Below the pieces are notes generated by a model. It made no database searches and had not been told where the DNA came from. It saw only the letters and a list, made by a program, of their open reading frames with translations. 64,000 bases of DNA, from NCBI RefSeq assembly GCF_018035235.1, contig NZ_WPCV01000002.1, forward strand, positions 372,001 through 436,000, in the 5' to 3' direction. Each line of letters begins with the position of its first letter. The stretch's first letter is position 1. Below, piece by piece: positions 51,910 through 63,482 of the stretch. Made by a program: the position numbers and the translations under genes. The stretch is from Citrobacter sp. On2M. Lineage in GTDB: Bacteria; Pseudomonadota; Gammaproteobacteria; Enterobacterales; Enterobacteriaceae.

Positions 51910-53052
51910 TCAACGGTATTGCTTCAATACCGCACGACCCAACGTCAGGATCTGCATTTCGTCAGAACCACCAGAAACACGGTCAACGCGCAGGTCACGC
52001 CAGAAGCGCGTGATGCGATGATTGCCCGCGATACCCACTCCGCCCAGCACCTGCATGGCGGTGTCTACCACTTCAAATGCCGCGTTGGCGCAGAAGTATT
52101 TGCACATTGCCGCGTCACCCGAGGTAATGGTGCCGTTATCCGCTTTCCAGGCAGCTTCCAGCAGCATGTTTTTCATGGAGTTCAGTTTGATCGCCATATG
52201 CGCAAACTTCTCCTGAATCAGCTGGAAACGGCCGATAGCTTCGCCAAACTGCACGCGCTGATTGGCGTAGCGCGCCGCATCTTCAAACGCGCACATTGCC
52301 GTACCGTAGTTGGTCAGTGCGACGAGGAAGCGTTCATGGTCAAACTCTTCTTTTACGCGATTGAAACCGTTACCTTCCCGACCGAACATGTCTTTCTCGT
52401 CCAGCTCAACGTCGTCAAAGGTGATTTCACAGCAGCTATCCATGCGCAGACCGAGTTTCTCCAGTTTGTTGACCTTGATGCCCGCTTTGCTCATGTCAAC
52501 GAACCACTCGGTGTAAACAGGTTTATCCGGCGATGCGCCATCTCTCGCCATTACCACGATGTAAGGGGTATAGGCACTACTGGTGATAAAGCACTTACTG
52601 CCATTAAGATAAACCTTACCATTTTTACGTGTATAAGTGGTTTTCAGGCTGCCAACATCCGATCCCGCTCCCGGTTCGGTGATCGCAGAGTTCCACATCT
52701 GCTTACCGGTTCCCTGGAACGCCATAATTTTATCGATTTGTTCCTGGGTCCCTTCACGCAGGAAGGTGTTAAAACCCCCCGGTAACTGGTACAGCACATA
52801 GGTTGGCGCGCCCAGGCGGCCGAGTTCCATCCAGACGGCGGCCACGGTGACAAAACCCGCTTCCAGTCCACCGTGTTCTTCCGGAATCAACAGGCTATCG
52901 ATGCCCATATCCGCCAGCGCTTTAACAAAACGCTCAGGGTAGACGCTGTCGCGATCGCACTCGGCAAAATAAGCTTCCCAGTTCTCACTGGCCATCAGTT
53001 CACGAATACCGGCGACAAACAGCTCCTGCTCGTCATTTAAGTTGAAATCCAT
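51910..53052 (-). CDS. caiA: Crotonobetainyl-CoA reductase CaiA
   Basis: CaiA is an FAD acyl-CoA-dehydrogenase-family enzyme working in the reductive direction, turning crotonobetainyl-CoA into gamma-butyrobetainyl-CoA as an anaerobic electron sink. The 380 residues show [20 protein letters not shown] near residues 119-138 (FAD/substrate contacts) and [20 protein letters not shown] near 336-355. Electrons probably come from FixABCX encoded across the divergent control region. Confidence 0.97.
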   Translation of the reverse strand: MDFNLNDEQELFVAGIRELMASENWEAYFAECDRDSVYPERFVKALADMGIDSLLIPEEHGGLEAGFVTVAAVWMELGRLGAPTYVLYQLPGGFNTFLREGTQEQIDKIMAFQGTGKQMWNSAITEPGAGSDVGSLKTTYTRKNGKVYLNGSKCFITSSAYTPYIVVMARDGASPDKPVYTEWFVDMSKAGIKVNKLEKLGLRMDSCCEITFDDVELDEKDMFGREGNGFNRVKEEFDHERFLVALTNYGTAMCAFEDAARYANQRVQFGEAIGRFQLIQEKFAHMAIKLNSMKNMLLEAAWKADNGTITSGDAAMCKYFCANAAFEVVDTAMQVLGGVGIAGNHRITRFWRDLRVDRVSGGSDEMQILTLGRAVLKQYR

Positions 53053-53086
53053 CTTTCAGCCTCTTGATCAATTGGGTTAATAAGAA

Positions 53087-54631
<1,545 letters not shown>

Positions 54632-54753
54632 TTATTTAGCGTGCCCGTGTGTGATCGTTTGTTTATTTATTATTAATGATTTGTTGATAACTTTTTAACC
54701 TCTGGGGGCGCCTCAGTGAGTAACTCATAATGAGTATTCATTTCGGGTGATTC

Positions 54754-54769
54754 TGTTATCTGTGTCACA
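54754..54769. promoter_or_regulatory. CRP-like site in the cai-fix region
   Basis: TGTTATCTGTGTCACA matches TGTGA-N6-TCACA with one mismatch. CRP dependence of cai/fix is established in E. coli. Confidence 0.6.
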
Positions 54770-54864
54770 CTTTTTTACGCTGGTTAATTTGCTTAAATTC
54801 ATGCTGTTTTTTGTTGTTAATCAGTGTGTTATCTGTGGTTTTTTAACTTTTTTAAGTGGCTGGC

Positions 54865-54899
54865 GTTCAATATTGTTGAACCCGCAGACAATATTGAAA
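54865..54899. promoter_or_regulatory. CaiF-binding inverted repeat 1
   Basis: GTTCAATATTG (54865-54875) and CAATATTGAAA (54889-54899) are near-perfect inverted 11-mers separated by 13 bases, the layout described for CaiF sites in E. coli. Confidence 0.75.
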
Positions 54900-54921
54900 A
54901 TTTTTATATTTGTCGTAATTC

Positions 54922-54956
54922 TTTCAATATTGGTGAGGTGCGTAACACTATTGAAA
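54922..54956. promoter_or_regulatory. CaiF-binding inverted repeat 2
   Basis: TTTCAATATTG (54922-54932) and CACTATTGAAA (54946-54956) again are inverted with a 13-base spacer, one mismatch between arms. A further single half site, TTTCAATATTG, lies at 54981-54991. Confidence 0.75.
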
Positions 54957-55085
54957 GTTACGAATTTCAATGTGTGACATTTTCAATATTGGTGATTAAG
55001 GTTTTATTTCCGAATTAAAGAGCGTGATATCTGTATTTAACACCGCCGATATAAATACGTTTCCTTCATGATTTCTGGAGATGCA

Positions 55086-55856
55086 ATGAAGATAATTACT
55101 TGCTACAAATGCGTACCTGATGAACAGGATATTGCGATTAATAACGCTGATGGTTCACTCGATTTCAGCAAAGCGGATGGCAAAATCAGCCAGTACGACC
55201 TGAATGCGATCGAAGCAGCTTGCCAGTTAAAACAACAGGCAGGCGAGGCCCAGGTTGTGGCCATGAGCGTCGGCGGCAAAGCGCTGACCAATGCAAAAGG
55301 GCGCAAAGATGTGCTCTCCCGTGGTCCTGATGAACTGATTGTTGTGATTGACGATCAATTTGAACAGGCGCTGCCACAACAAACGGCTACCGTGTTGGCT
55401 GCCGCCGCGCAAAAAGCCGGGTTCGATCTAATTATCTGTGGTGACGGTTCTTCCGATCTCTATGCTCAGCAGGTTGGCCTGCTGGTGGGCGAAGCACTGA
55501 ACGTTCCCACGATTAACGGCGTGAGTAAAATCCTCTCTCTTACCGACAGCACGCTGACGGTAGAGCGTGAACTGGAAGATGAAGTCGAAACACTGAGCAT
55601 CCCGCTTCCGGCGGTCATCGCGGTCTCAACGGATATCAACACCCCACAAATCCCTTCCATGAAAGCCATTCTTGGCGCGGCGAAAAAACCGGTTCAGGTT
55701 TGGTCGCCTGCAGACATTGGACTGAACAGCGTGCAGGCGTATTCCGCACAGCAGGTTGCTGCGCCGAAGCAGCGCGAGCGTCAGCGCGTTGTGATTGAAG
55801 GTGACGGTGAAGAACAGATTGCCGCGTTTGTCGAGAATCTTCGCAAAATCATTTAA
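55086..55856 (+). CDS. fixA: Electron-transfer flavoprotein beta-type subunit FixA
   Basis: FixA pairs with FixB as an electron-transfer flavoprotein that passes electrons toward carnitine reduction. The ATG at 55086, preceded by CTGGAGA, gives 256 residues, equal to E. coli. [18 protein letters not shown] opens the ETF-beta fold; [15 protein letters not shown] and [14 protein letters not shown] lie in the nucleotide-binding region. It is the first gene of fixABCX. A start six codons upstream (55068) is less well placed. Confidence 0.95.
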   Translation: MKIITCYKCVPDEQDIAINNADGSLDFSKADGKISQYDLNAIEAACQLKQQAGEAQVVAMSVGGKALTNAKGRKDVLSRGPDELIVVIDDQFEQALPQQTATVLAAAAQKAGFDLIICGDGSSDLYAQQVGLLVGEALNVPTINGVSKILSLTDSTLTVERELEDEVETLSIPLPAVIAVSTDINTPQIPSMKAILGAAKKPVQVWSPADIGLNSVQAYSAQQVAAPKQRERQRVVIEGDGEEQIAAFVENLRKII

Positions 55857-55871
55857 TTATCAGGGGATGTT

Positions 55872-56813
55872 ATGAACAAATTTTCCAGTATCTGGGTATT
55901 CAGCGATACCCCTTCTCGTCTGCCGGAACTGATGAAAGGTGCGCAGGCTTTAGGTGAAAAAGTTAACACGTTTGTACTGAGCGATGCAGATAGCGCGACG
56001 GCATGTCATTTGGGGGCAGATCATGTCTGGTTGCTCAGCGGTAAACCAGAAGAGCGTATGGTCGAAGACTACGCCGATGTGATGGCCCAGACCATTCGTC
56101 AGCACAGCGAGGACGGCGCAGTACTGCTGCCCAATACGCGTCGGGGCAAGTTGCTAGCGGCAAAACTGGGCTTTCGCTTGTCAGCTGCAGTTTCAAACGA
56201 TGCCAGCGCAGTCGTCGTACAGGATGGTAAAGCGGCGGTCAAACATATGGTCTACGGCGGCCTGGCGATAGGGGCGGAAACAATCGCTTCGCCGTTTGCC
56301 GTGATTACACTCAGCAGCGGGACGTTTGACGCGCAGCAACCCGATGCTACCCGCAGCGGCGAGATGCATACCGTACAGTGGCAGGCTCCGGCCGTTGCCG
56401 TGACCCGTACGGCAACTCAGGCACGTCAGAGCAACAGCGTCGACCTCGACAAGGCTCGCCTGGTGGTCAGCGTGGGACGTGGTATCGGCAGCAAAGAAAA
56501 TATCTCGCTGGCCGAAGCGCTGTGCCAGACGATTGGCGCTGAGCTGGCCTGTTCCCGTCCGGTGGCGGAAAACGAGAAGTGGATGGAGCACGAACGCTAC
56601 GTCGGTATCTCCAACCTGATGCTCAAGCCTGAACTGTATCTGGCGGTGGGGATTTCCGGGCAGATCCAACATATGGTCGGCGCCAACGGCGCACAGACGA
56701 TTTTCGCCATTAACAAAGATAAAAATGCGCCGATATTCCAGTATGCGGATTACGGCATCGTTGGCGATGCGCTGAAGATCCTGCCTGCGCTGACGGCAGC
56801 CTTAGCGCGTTAA
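55872..56813 (+). CDS. fixB: Electron-transfer flavoprotein alpha-type subunit FixB
   Basis: FixB is the FAD-binding partner of FixA. The 313 residues end in the ETF-alpha FAD domain: [21 protein letters not shown] near residues 200-220, [15 protein letters not shown] near 258-272 and the signature [23 protein letters not shown] near 278-300. It follows fixA by 15 bases, with an AGGGGA ribosome-binding site. Confidence 0.96.
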   Translation: MNKFSSIWVFSDTPSRLPELMKGAQALGEKVNTFVLSDADSATACHLGADHVWLLSGKPEERMVEDYADVMAQTIRQHSEDGAVLLPNTRRGKLLAAKLGFRLSAAVSNDASAVVVQDGKAAVKHMVYGGLAIGAETIASPFAVITLSSGTFDAQQPDATRSGEMHTVQWQAPAVAVTRTATQARQSNSVDLDKARLVVSVGRGIGSKENISLAEALCQTIGAELACSRPVAENEKWMEHERYVGISNLMLKPELYLAVGISGQIQHMVGANGAQTIFAINKDKNAPIFQYADYGIVGDALKILPALTAALAR

Positions 56814-56862
56814 ACCATTTCGGGCAGGATGCGAAGGTGTCCTGCCGCTGACAGGAGTACGT

Positions 56863-58149
56863 ATGTCCGAAGATATCTTTGATGCCATCATCGTGGGTGC
56901 AGGTCTGGCTGGTTCGGTTGCGGCGCTGGTGCTGGCTCGGGAAGGCGCACAGGTGCTGGTTATCGAGCGCGGCAATTCTGCTGGCGCGAAGAATGTCACC
57001 GGTGGGCGCATGTATGCGCATAGCCTGGAGCGCATCATTCCCGGTTTTGCTGAGCAGGCCCCCATTGAACGCGTCATCACCCACGAGAAACTCGCCTTTA
57101 TGACCGATAAAGGGGCGATGTCCATTGATTATTGCAACGGCGAAGACGCCACATCGTCGCAGGTTTCTTATTCCGTCTTACGCAGCAAATTTGATGCCTG
57201 GCTGATGGAACAGGCCGAGGAGGCGGGCGCTCAGCTCATCACCGGTATTCGCGTGGATAACGTTGTGCAGCGCGAGGGTAAAGTCGTGGGCGTGGAAGCC
57301 GATGGCGATATTCTGGAGGCCAGGGTAGTGATCCTTGCTGATGGCGTAAACTCTCTGTTGGCTGAAAAGTTGGGTATGGCAAAGCGCGTCGAGGCATCGC
57401 ATGTTGCCGTCGGCGTAAAAGAGCTGATCGAATTGCCGAAATCAGTGATTGAAGATCGTTTCCAGTTACAGGGGAACGAAGGCGCAGCCTGTCTGTTTGC
57501 CGGATCGCCAACCGATGGATTGATGGGCGGTGGCTTTCTCTATACGAATGAAACAACCCTTTCTCTGGGACTGGTCTGCGGTCTTCATCATCTGAAAGAC
57601 GCGAAAAAATCGGTCCCACAAATGCTGGAAGATTTCAAACAGCATCCGGCAGTTGCCCCGCTGATCGCCGGTGGCAAGCTGGTGGAATATGCCGCGCACG
57701 TTGTACCTGAAGCCGGTATCAACATGCAGCCAGAACTGGTGGGTGACGGCGTACTGATTGCCGGTGACGCTGCCGGAATGTGTATGAACCTCGGCTTTAC
57801 TATTCGCGGTATGGATTTGGCCATCGCCGCAGGCGAAGCGGCGGCGAAAACGGTGCTTTCAGCCATGAAGCGTGACGACTTTAGCAAGCAGTCGCTGGGT
57901 GAATACCGTCAGCATCTGGACGACGGCCCGATGCGTGATATGCGTATGTATCAAAAGCTGCCCGCTTTTCTTGATAACCCGCGCATGTTTACCGCTTATC
58001 CCGAAATGGCGGTCAGTATCGCACGCGACCTGTTCACCGTAGATGGTTCCGCCCCGGTGCCAATGCGTAAAAAAATCCTGCGCCATGCGAAGAAAGTGGG
58101 CTTCATCAACCTGATGAAAGATGGCCTGAAAGGAGTGACCGTATTATGA
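56863..58149 (+). CDS. fixC: FAD-dependent oxidoreductase FixC
   Basis: FixC is an ETF-quinone-oxidoreductase-like flavoprotein working with FixABX. The 428 residues begin with the dinucleotide-binding motif AIIVGAGLAGSVAALVLAREG (residues 8-28), and GVLIAGDAAGMCMNLGFTIRG near 297-317 is the second FAD contact. The stop overlaps the fixX start (ATGA). A 49-base gap after fixB contains a small GGCAGGATGC/GTCCTGCCG-type hairpin. Confidence 0.95.
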   Translation: MSEDIFDAIIVGAGLAGSVAALVLAREGAQVLVIERGNSAGAKNVTGGRMYAHSLERIIPGFAEQAPIERVITHEKLAFMTDKGAMSIDYCNGEDATSSQVSYSVLRSKFDAWLMEQAEEAGAQLITGIRVDNVVQREGKVVGVEADGDILEARVVILADGVNSLLAEKLGMAKRVEASHVAVGVKELIELPKSVIEDRFQLQGNEGAACLFAGSPTDGLMGGGFLYTNETTLSLGLVCGLHHLKDAKKSVPQMLEDFKQHPAVAPLIAGGKLVEYAAHVVPEAGINMQPELVGDGVLIAGDAAGMCMNLGFTIRGMDLAIAAGEAAAKTVLSAMKRDDFSKQSLGEYRQHLDDGPMRDMRMYQKLPAFLDNPRMFTAYPEMAVSIARDLFTVDGSAPVPMRKKILRHAKKVGFINLMKDGLKGVTVL

Positions 58150-58433
58150 CTTCTCCCGTCAATGTGGACGTCAAACTGGGCGTCAATAAGTTCAATGTCG
58201 ATGAAGACAGCCCACACATCATTCTCAAAACCGATCCTGATAAACAGGCGCTGGAGGTGCTGATTAAGGCCTGCCCGGCTGGACTGTATAAAAAGCAGGA
58301 CGACGGCAGCGTACGCTTTGATTACGCCGGATGCCTCGAGTGTGGGACGTGTCGAATTCTTGGACTCGATACAGCGCTGGAAAAATGGGAATACCCGCGC
58401 GGGACGTTTGGCGTGGAGTTCCGCTATGGCTAA
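58146..58433 (+). CDS. fixX: Ferredoxin-like protein FixX
   Basis: A 95-residue ferredoxin-type protein carrying electrons with FixC. Cysteines in LIKACPAGLYKK and AGCLECGTCRIL could ligate one [4Fe-4S] cluster. The length and the ending EYPRGTFGVEFRYG are as in E. coli. It is translationally coupled to fixC. A BIME follows. Confidence 0.95.
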   Translation: MTSPVNVDVKLGVNKFNVDEDSPHIILKTDPDKQALEVLIKACPAGLYKKQDDGSVRFDYAGCLECGTCRILGLDTALEKWEYPRGTFGVEFRYG

Positions 58434-58439
58434 ACCTGG

Positions 58440-58511
58440 TGCCGGATGGCGGCTTCGCCTTATCCGGCTTACAGGTACGGTTCATAGGCCTGATAGGCGC
58501 TATCAGGCATT
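58440..58511. repeat. BIME after fixX
   Basis: GTGCCGGATGGCGGCTTCGCC...TTATCCGGC followed by AGGCCTGATAGGCGCTATCAGGC gives two opposed palindromes between fixX and yaaU. Confidence 0.85.
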
Positions 58512-58537
58512 AAGTTAAAATAAAACAGGATATAGCC

Positions 58538-59881
58538 ATGCAGCAGCCCAGGAACTTTGATGACATCAAATTTACCTCTATTCACCGCCGGATAATGCTG
58601 TGGGGAAGCGGTGGGCCGTTTCTGGATGGTTATGTGCTGGTGATGATTGGCGTGGCGCTCGAACAGCTCACGCCAGCGTTGAAACTGGATGCCGAGTGGA
58701 TTGGTCTGCTGGGGGCTGGTACGCTCGCCGGTTTGTTTGTCGGGACGTCGCTGTTTGGCTACATTTCCGATAAGGTCGGGCGCCGTAAAATGTTTATCAT
58801 CGATATTATCGCCATTGGCGTGATATCGGCGGCAACCATGTTTGTCTCCTCGCCCGTTGAGTTGTTGGTGATGCGGGTGCTGATCGGGGTGGTGATTGGG
58901 GCTGATTACCCGATCGCAACCTCAATGATTACCGAGTTCTCCAATACCCGCCAGCGCGCTTTCTCCATCGGTTTTATCGCGGCGATGTGGTATGTCGGCG
59001 CCACCTGTGCCGATCTGGTCGGTTACTTTTTGTATGATGTTGAGGGCGGATGGCGCTGGATGTTGGGCAGCGCGGTGATCCCCTGCATTTTGATCCTGAT
59101 TGGGCGTTTCGATCTTCCTGAATCGCCACGCTGGTTGCTGCGTAAAGGTCGGGTGAAAGAGTGCGAGGAGATGATGATCAAACTGTTTGGCGAACCGGTG
59201 GTATTCGACGAAGAAGCACCCCAGCAGACGCGTTTCCTTCAGTTGTTTAATCGCCGACATTTCCCGTTTGTCCTGTTTGTTGCCGCCATCTGGACCTGTC
59301 AGGTGATCCCGATGTTTGCCATTTATACCTTTGGTCCGCAGATTGTTGGGCTACTGGGGCTCGGCGCCGGGAAAAGCGCCGCGTTGGGCAATGTGGTGAT
59401 CAGCCTGTGCTTTATGCTGGGGTGTATTCCTCCCATGTTCTGGCTCAATAGCGCGGGCCGTCGACCGCTGTTAATTGGCAGCTTTATTATGATGACGCTG
59501 GCGCTGGCTGTGCTGGGGCTAATCCCTAATATGGGCGCATGGCTGGTGGTGCTGGCGTTTGCCGTGTACGCGTTTTTCTCGGGGGGGCCGGGAAACCTGC
59601 AATGGCTATACCCAAACGAACTGTTTCCCACCGATATTCGTGCCTCTGCGGTCGGGGTGATTATGTCGTTAAGCCGTATCGGCACCATTGTGTCAACCTG
59701 GGCGCTGCCGGTGTTCATCACCAAATACGGGATCAGTAATGTGATGCTGATGGGCGCGGGAATTTCGCTGGTAGGCCTGCTCGTGTCCATCGCTTTCGCC
59801 CCGGAAACGCGAGGTCTGACGCTGGCGCAAACCAGCCAAATGACGATTCGTAGTAAGCCGGTGGTCAGGGCAGGCTATTAA
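58538..59881 (+). CDS. yaaU: MFS sugar-transporter-family protein YaaU
   Basis: A 447-residue 12-helix transporter of the sugar-porter branch of the major facilitator superfamily; substrate unknown. The motif GYISDKVGRRKMF lies near residues 77-89, PESPRWLLRKGR near 191-202, and the repeated NSAGRRPL near 305. FAPETRGLTLAQ resembles the PETKG ending typical of sugar porters. It is close to E. coli YaaU, with a few extra C-terminal residues. Separated from fixX by REP sequence, so probably independent. Confidence 0.94.
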   Translation: MQQPRNFDDIKFTSIHRRIMLWGSGGPFLDGYVLVMIGVALEQLTPALKLDAEWIGLLGAGTLAGLFVGTSLFGYISDKVGRRKMFIIDIIAIGVISAATMFVSSPVELLVMRVLIGVVIGADYPIATSMITEFSNTRQRAFSIGFIAAMWYVGATCADLVGYFLYDVEGGWRWMLGSAVIPCILILIGRFDLPESPRWLLRKGRVKECEEMMIKLFGEPVVFDEEAPQQTRFLQLFNRRHFPFVLFVAAIWTCQVIPMFAIYTFGPQIVGLLGLGAGKSAALGNVVISLCFMLGCIPPMFWLNSAGRRPLLIGSFIMMTLALAVLGLIPNMGAWLVVLAFAVYAFFSGGPGNLQWLYPNELFPTDIRASAVGVIMSLSRIGTIVSTWALPVFITKYGISNVMLMGAGISLVGLLVSIAFAPETRGLTLAQTSQMTIRSKPVVRAGY

Positions 59882-59971
59882 GAGTGTTCTGTATTTTCCC
59901 TGCAACTCAGTCAGTTAGCCTACAGTTAACGGATATATCACTGAAAACGACTGAAAAGCAGGGAGAACACC

Positions 59972-60205
59972 ATGCAGAAACATATTCTGATCACTTCCAT
60001 TTTTACCGCAGCAGCACTGTTTACCGTAGCCGGTTGCTCCTCAAATCAGGCGGTGAAAACCACCGATGGTAAAACCATCGTCACCGACGGCAAACCGCAG
60101 GTTGATGATGATACCGGCCTGGTGTCGTACAAAAACGCGCAAACAGGTAAGACGGAACAAATTAACCGCGATCAGGTTAAGGATATGAGCGAACTGGATA
60201 ACTAG
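59972..60205 (+). CDS. Small YgdI/YgdR-family outer-membrane-type lipoprotein
   Basis: A 77-residue prolipoprotein. The signal peptide (residues 1-21) ends in the lipobox VAGC, so Cys22 would be lipidated. The next residues, SSNQ, lack an Asp at +2, favouring outer-membrane sorting. The body, TTDGKTIVTDGKPQVDDDTGL then INRDQVKDM, fits the DUF903 (YgdI/YgdR) fold. K-12 has no such gene between yaaU and kefF as I remember it. The function is unknown. AGGGAGA precedes the start. Confidence 0.88.
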   Translation: MQKHILITSIFTAAALFTVAGCSSNQAVKTTDGKTIVTDGKPQVDDDTGLVSYKNAQTGKTEQINRDQVKDMSELDN

Positions 60206-60308
60206 CTCAGATTTTTCCATTTATCTGCTCAATAATATTGACTGTTAGCCTGTGGATTAACTGACTAAACTCACTGTTATTACAATAATGCAGTGATACA
60301 GGCTAATC

Positions 60309-60839
60309 ATGATTCTCATCATTTATGCGCATCCCTATCCTCAGCATTCGCATGCGAATAAGCGGATGCTTGAACAGGCAAGGACGCTGGAGGGCGTGGA
60401 GATCCGTTCGCTCTACCAGCTCTACCCCGACTTTAATATCGATATTGCCGCTGAACAGGAAGCCCTGGCGCGCGCAGAGTTGATTATCTGGCAGCATCCT
60501 ATGCAGTGGTATAGCACACCTCCGTTACTCAAGCTGTGGATGGATAAGGTCCTTGCACACGGTTGGGCATACGGTCATGACGGTACTGCGCTGCACGGTA
60601 AGCATCTCATGTGGGCTGTGACCACCGGCGGCGGTGAAAACCACTTTAATATCGGCTCCCATCCAGGCTTTGATGTGCTTTCCCAACCTTTGCAGGCCAC
60701 GGCATTATATTGTGGTCTCAAATGGCTGCCGCCATTTGCGATGCACTGTACGTTTATCTGTGATGACGAGACGCTGCAGGCGCAGGCGCGTCATTATAAA
60801 CAGCGTCTGCTCGAGTGGCAGGAGGTTCATCATGGATAG
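60309..60839 (+). CDS. kefF: KefF, regulatory quinone oxidoreductase subunit of KefC
   Basis: KefF is a flavodoxin-fold NAD(P)H:quinone oxidoreductase that binds KefC and is needed for full glutathione-adduct-triggered potassium efflux. The 176 residues contain [20 protein letters not shown] at the FMN site, [19 protein letters not shown] near 61-79 and [17 protein letters not shown] near 104-120. Its last 8 bases overlap kefC, so the partners are coupled. Confidence 0.96.
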   Translation: MILIIYAHPYPQHSHANKRMLEQARTLEGVEIRSLYQLYPDFNIDIAAEQEALARAELIIWQHPMQWYSTPPLLKLWMDKVLAHGWAYGHDGTALHGKHLMWAVTTGGGENHFNIGSHPGFDVLSQPLQATALYCGLKWLPPFAMHCTFICDDETLQAQARHYKQRLLEWQEVHHG

Positions 60840-62694
60840 TCATACGCTGATTCAGGCGCTGATTTATCTTGGATCGGCGGCGCTGATTGTCCCCATCGCC
60901 GTGCGGCTGGGGCTAGGGTCGGTACTGGGGTATCTCATCGCCGGGTGCATTATCGGACCATGGGGTCTGAGGCTGGTGACGGACGCCGAATCAATCCTGC
61001 ATTTTGCCGAGATCGGCGTGGTGCTGATGCTGTTTGTCATCGGCCTGGAGCTGGATCCGCAGCGTTTGTGGAAACTGCGGGCTTCGGTGTTCGGCGGCGG
61101 TGCACTACAGATGGTGGTTTGCGGCGGTTTGATTGGTTTGTTCTGTATGTTCCTTGGCCTGCACTGGCAGGTGGCGGAGCTGATCGGCATGACGCTGGCG
61201 CTTTCCTCGACGGCCATCGCGATGCAGGCGATGAATGAACGTAACCTGATGGTGTCGCAACTGGGGCGTAGCGCATTTGCCGTGCTGCTGTTCCAGGATA
61301 TCGCCGCTATTCCTCTGGTGGCAATGATTCCCTTACTGGCGGCAAGCGGCGCATCGACCACGCTTGGGGCATTTGCATTGTCAGCCCTTAAGGTAGCTGG
61401 CGCGCTGGTGCTGGTGGTGCTGTTAGGGCGTTATGTTACCCGTCCTGCCTTGCGTTTTGTTGCGCGCTCAGGCCTGCGGGAAGTTTTCAGCGCCGTCGCG
61501 CTGTTCCTCGTTTTCGGTTTTGGTCTGCTGTTGGAAGAAGTTGGTCTTTCGATGGCGATGGGGGCGTTCCTGGCCGGCGTGTTGCTGGCGAGTTCTGAGT
61601 ATCGCCACGCGTTGGAAAGCGATATTGAGCCGTTTAAAGGGCTGCTGCTGGGGCTGTTTTTCATCGGCGTGGGGATGTCTATCGACTTTGGTACGCTGAT
61701 TGATAATCCTTTGCGCATCATCATTCTGCTGGTTGGTTTCCTGGTGATTAAAACCGTCATGCTATGGCTGATAGCGAAACCGTTACAGGTACCGAACAAG
61801 CAGCGCAGATGGTTTGCCGTATTACTTGGGCAGGGCAGTGAGTTTGCCTTCGTGGTGTTTGGCGCGGCGCAAATGGCAAACGTGCTTGATCCTGACTGGG
61901 CGAAATCGCTGACGCTGGCGGTGGCGTTGTCGATGGCGGCTACGCCGATTTTGCTGGTGATTTTGACGCGTCTGGAAAAATCGGCGACTGGTGAAGCGCG
62001 GGAAGCGGATGAAATCGATGAGGAGCAACCGCGGGTGATCATCGCTGGATTTGGGCGATTTGGCCAGATAACCGGTCGTTTGCTGTTGTCGAGTGGGGTC
62101 AAAATGGTGGTTCTTGATCATGACCCGGACCATATCGAAACGCTGCGTAAATTCGGGATGAAGGTTTTCTATGGCGATGCGACCCGGATGGATCTGCTGG
62201 AATCTGCCGGGGCGGCGAAAGCTGAAGTCATTATTAATGCCATTGACGATCCGCAAACCAGCCTGCAGTTAACCGAAATGGTGAAAGAGCATTTCCCGCA
62301 TCTGCAAATTATTGCCCGCGCGCGCGACGTGGATCATTACATCCGTCTGCGTCAGGCGGGTGTGGACATGCCTGAACGTGAGACCTTTGAAGGCGCGCTG
62401 AAAACCGGACGCCTGGCGCTGGAAGGGCTCGGGCTTGGGCGCTATGAAGCGCGTGAGCGGGCCGATGTCTTCCGCCGCTTCAATACGTTAATGGTTGAGG
62501 AGATGGTGAAAGGGGAAAATGACGCAATTTCCCGCGCGGCGGTTTATAAGCGCACCAGTGCAATGCTAAGTGAAATTATTGCGGAAGATCGTCAGCACTT
62601 ATCATTGATTCAACGCCATGGCTGGCAAGGCACGGATGAAGGTAAACATACGGGCGATGTCGCCGATGAACCGGAAGTGAAACCGTCAGCATAG
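60832..62694 (+). CDS. kefC: Glutathione-regulated potassium-efflux antiporter KefC
   Basis: KefC exchanges potassium for protons when electrophile-glutathione adducts accumulate, acidifying the cell protectively. The 620 residues comprise a CPA2 antiporter domain of 12 helices (about 1-380), a linker and a cytosolic RCK/KTN domain beginning [19 protein letters not shown] near residue 400. Ligand-contact region [17 protein letters not shown] follows. The ATG at 60832 is used because GGAGGT precedes it and the length equals E. coli. The gene overlaps kefF. Confidence 0.97.
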   Translation: MDSHTLIQALIYLGSAALIVPIAVRLGLGSVLGYLIAGCIIGPWGLRLVTDAESILHFAEIGVVLMLFVIGLELDPQRLWKLRASVFGGGALQMVVCGGLIGLFCMFLGLHWQVAELIGMTLALSSTAIAMQAMNERNLMVSQLGRSAFAVLLFQDIAAIPLVAMIPLLAASGASTTLGAFALSALKVAGALVLVVLLGRYVTRPALRFVARSGLREVFSAVALFLVFGFGLLLEEVGLSMAMGAFLAGVLLASSEYRHALESDIEPFKGLLLGLFFIGVGMSIDFGTLIDNPLRIIILLVGFLVIKTVMLWLIAKPLQVPNKQRRWFAVLLGQGSEFAFVVFGAAQMANVLDPDWAKSLTLAVALSMAATPILLVILTRLEKSATGEAREADEIDEEQPRVIIAGFGRFGQITGRLLLSSGVKMVVLDHDPDHIETLRKFGMKVFYGDATRMDLLESAGAAKAEVIINAIDDPQTSLQLTEMVKEHFPHLQIIARARDVDHYIRLRQAGVDMPERETFEGALKTGRLALEGLGLGRYEARERADVFRRFNTLMVEEMVKGENDAISRAAVYKRTSAMLSEIIAEDRQHLSLIQRHGWQGTDEGKHTGDVADEPEVKPSA

Positions 62695-62745
62695 GGTAAA
62701 AAATGTGATGTTCTGCAAACTTTACTGCTAATTGGCTGTTTTTGA

Positions 62746-63372
<627 letters not shown>

Positions 63373-63382
63373 TACTGTAAGT

Positions 63383-63466
63383 GCCGGATGGCGGCGAAAT
63401 GCCTTATCCGGCCAACTCTTGTGCCCGATGTAGGCCTGATAAGCGTAGCGCCATCAGGCCTGAACC
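63383..63466. repeat. BIME between folA and apaH
   Basis: TGCCGGATGGCGGCGAAATGCC...TTATCCGGC followed by AGGCCTGATAAGCGTAGCGCC...ATCAGGCCT is an opposed REP pair between convergent genes. Confidence 0.85.
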
Positions 63467-63482
63467 TCTCAGCAGACGATTA

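Noticed and set aside
54747-54977. A 76-codon hydrophobic frame in the caiT-fixA gap
   Set aside because: It runs through the CRP and CaiF sites in very AT-rich DNA; the hydrophobicity follows from T-rich codons, and it lacks a ribosome-binding site.
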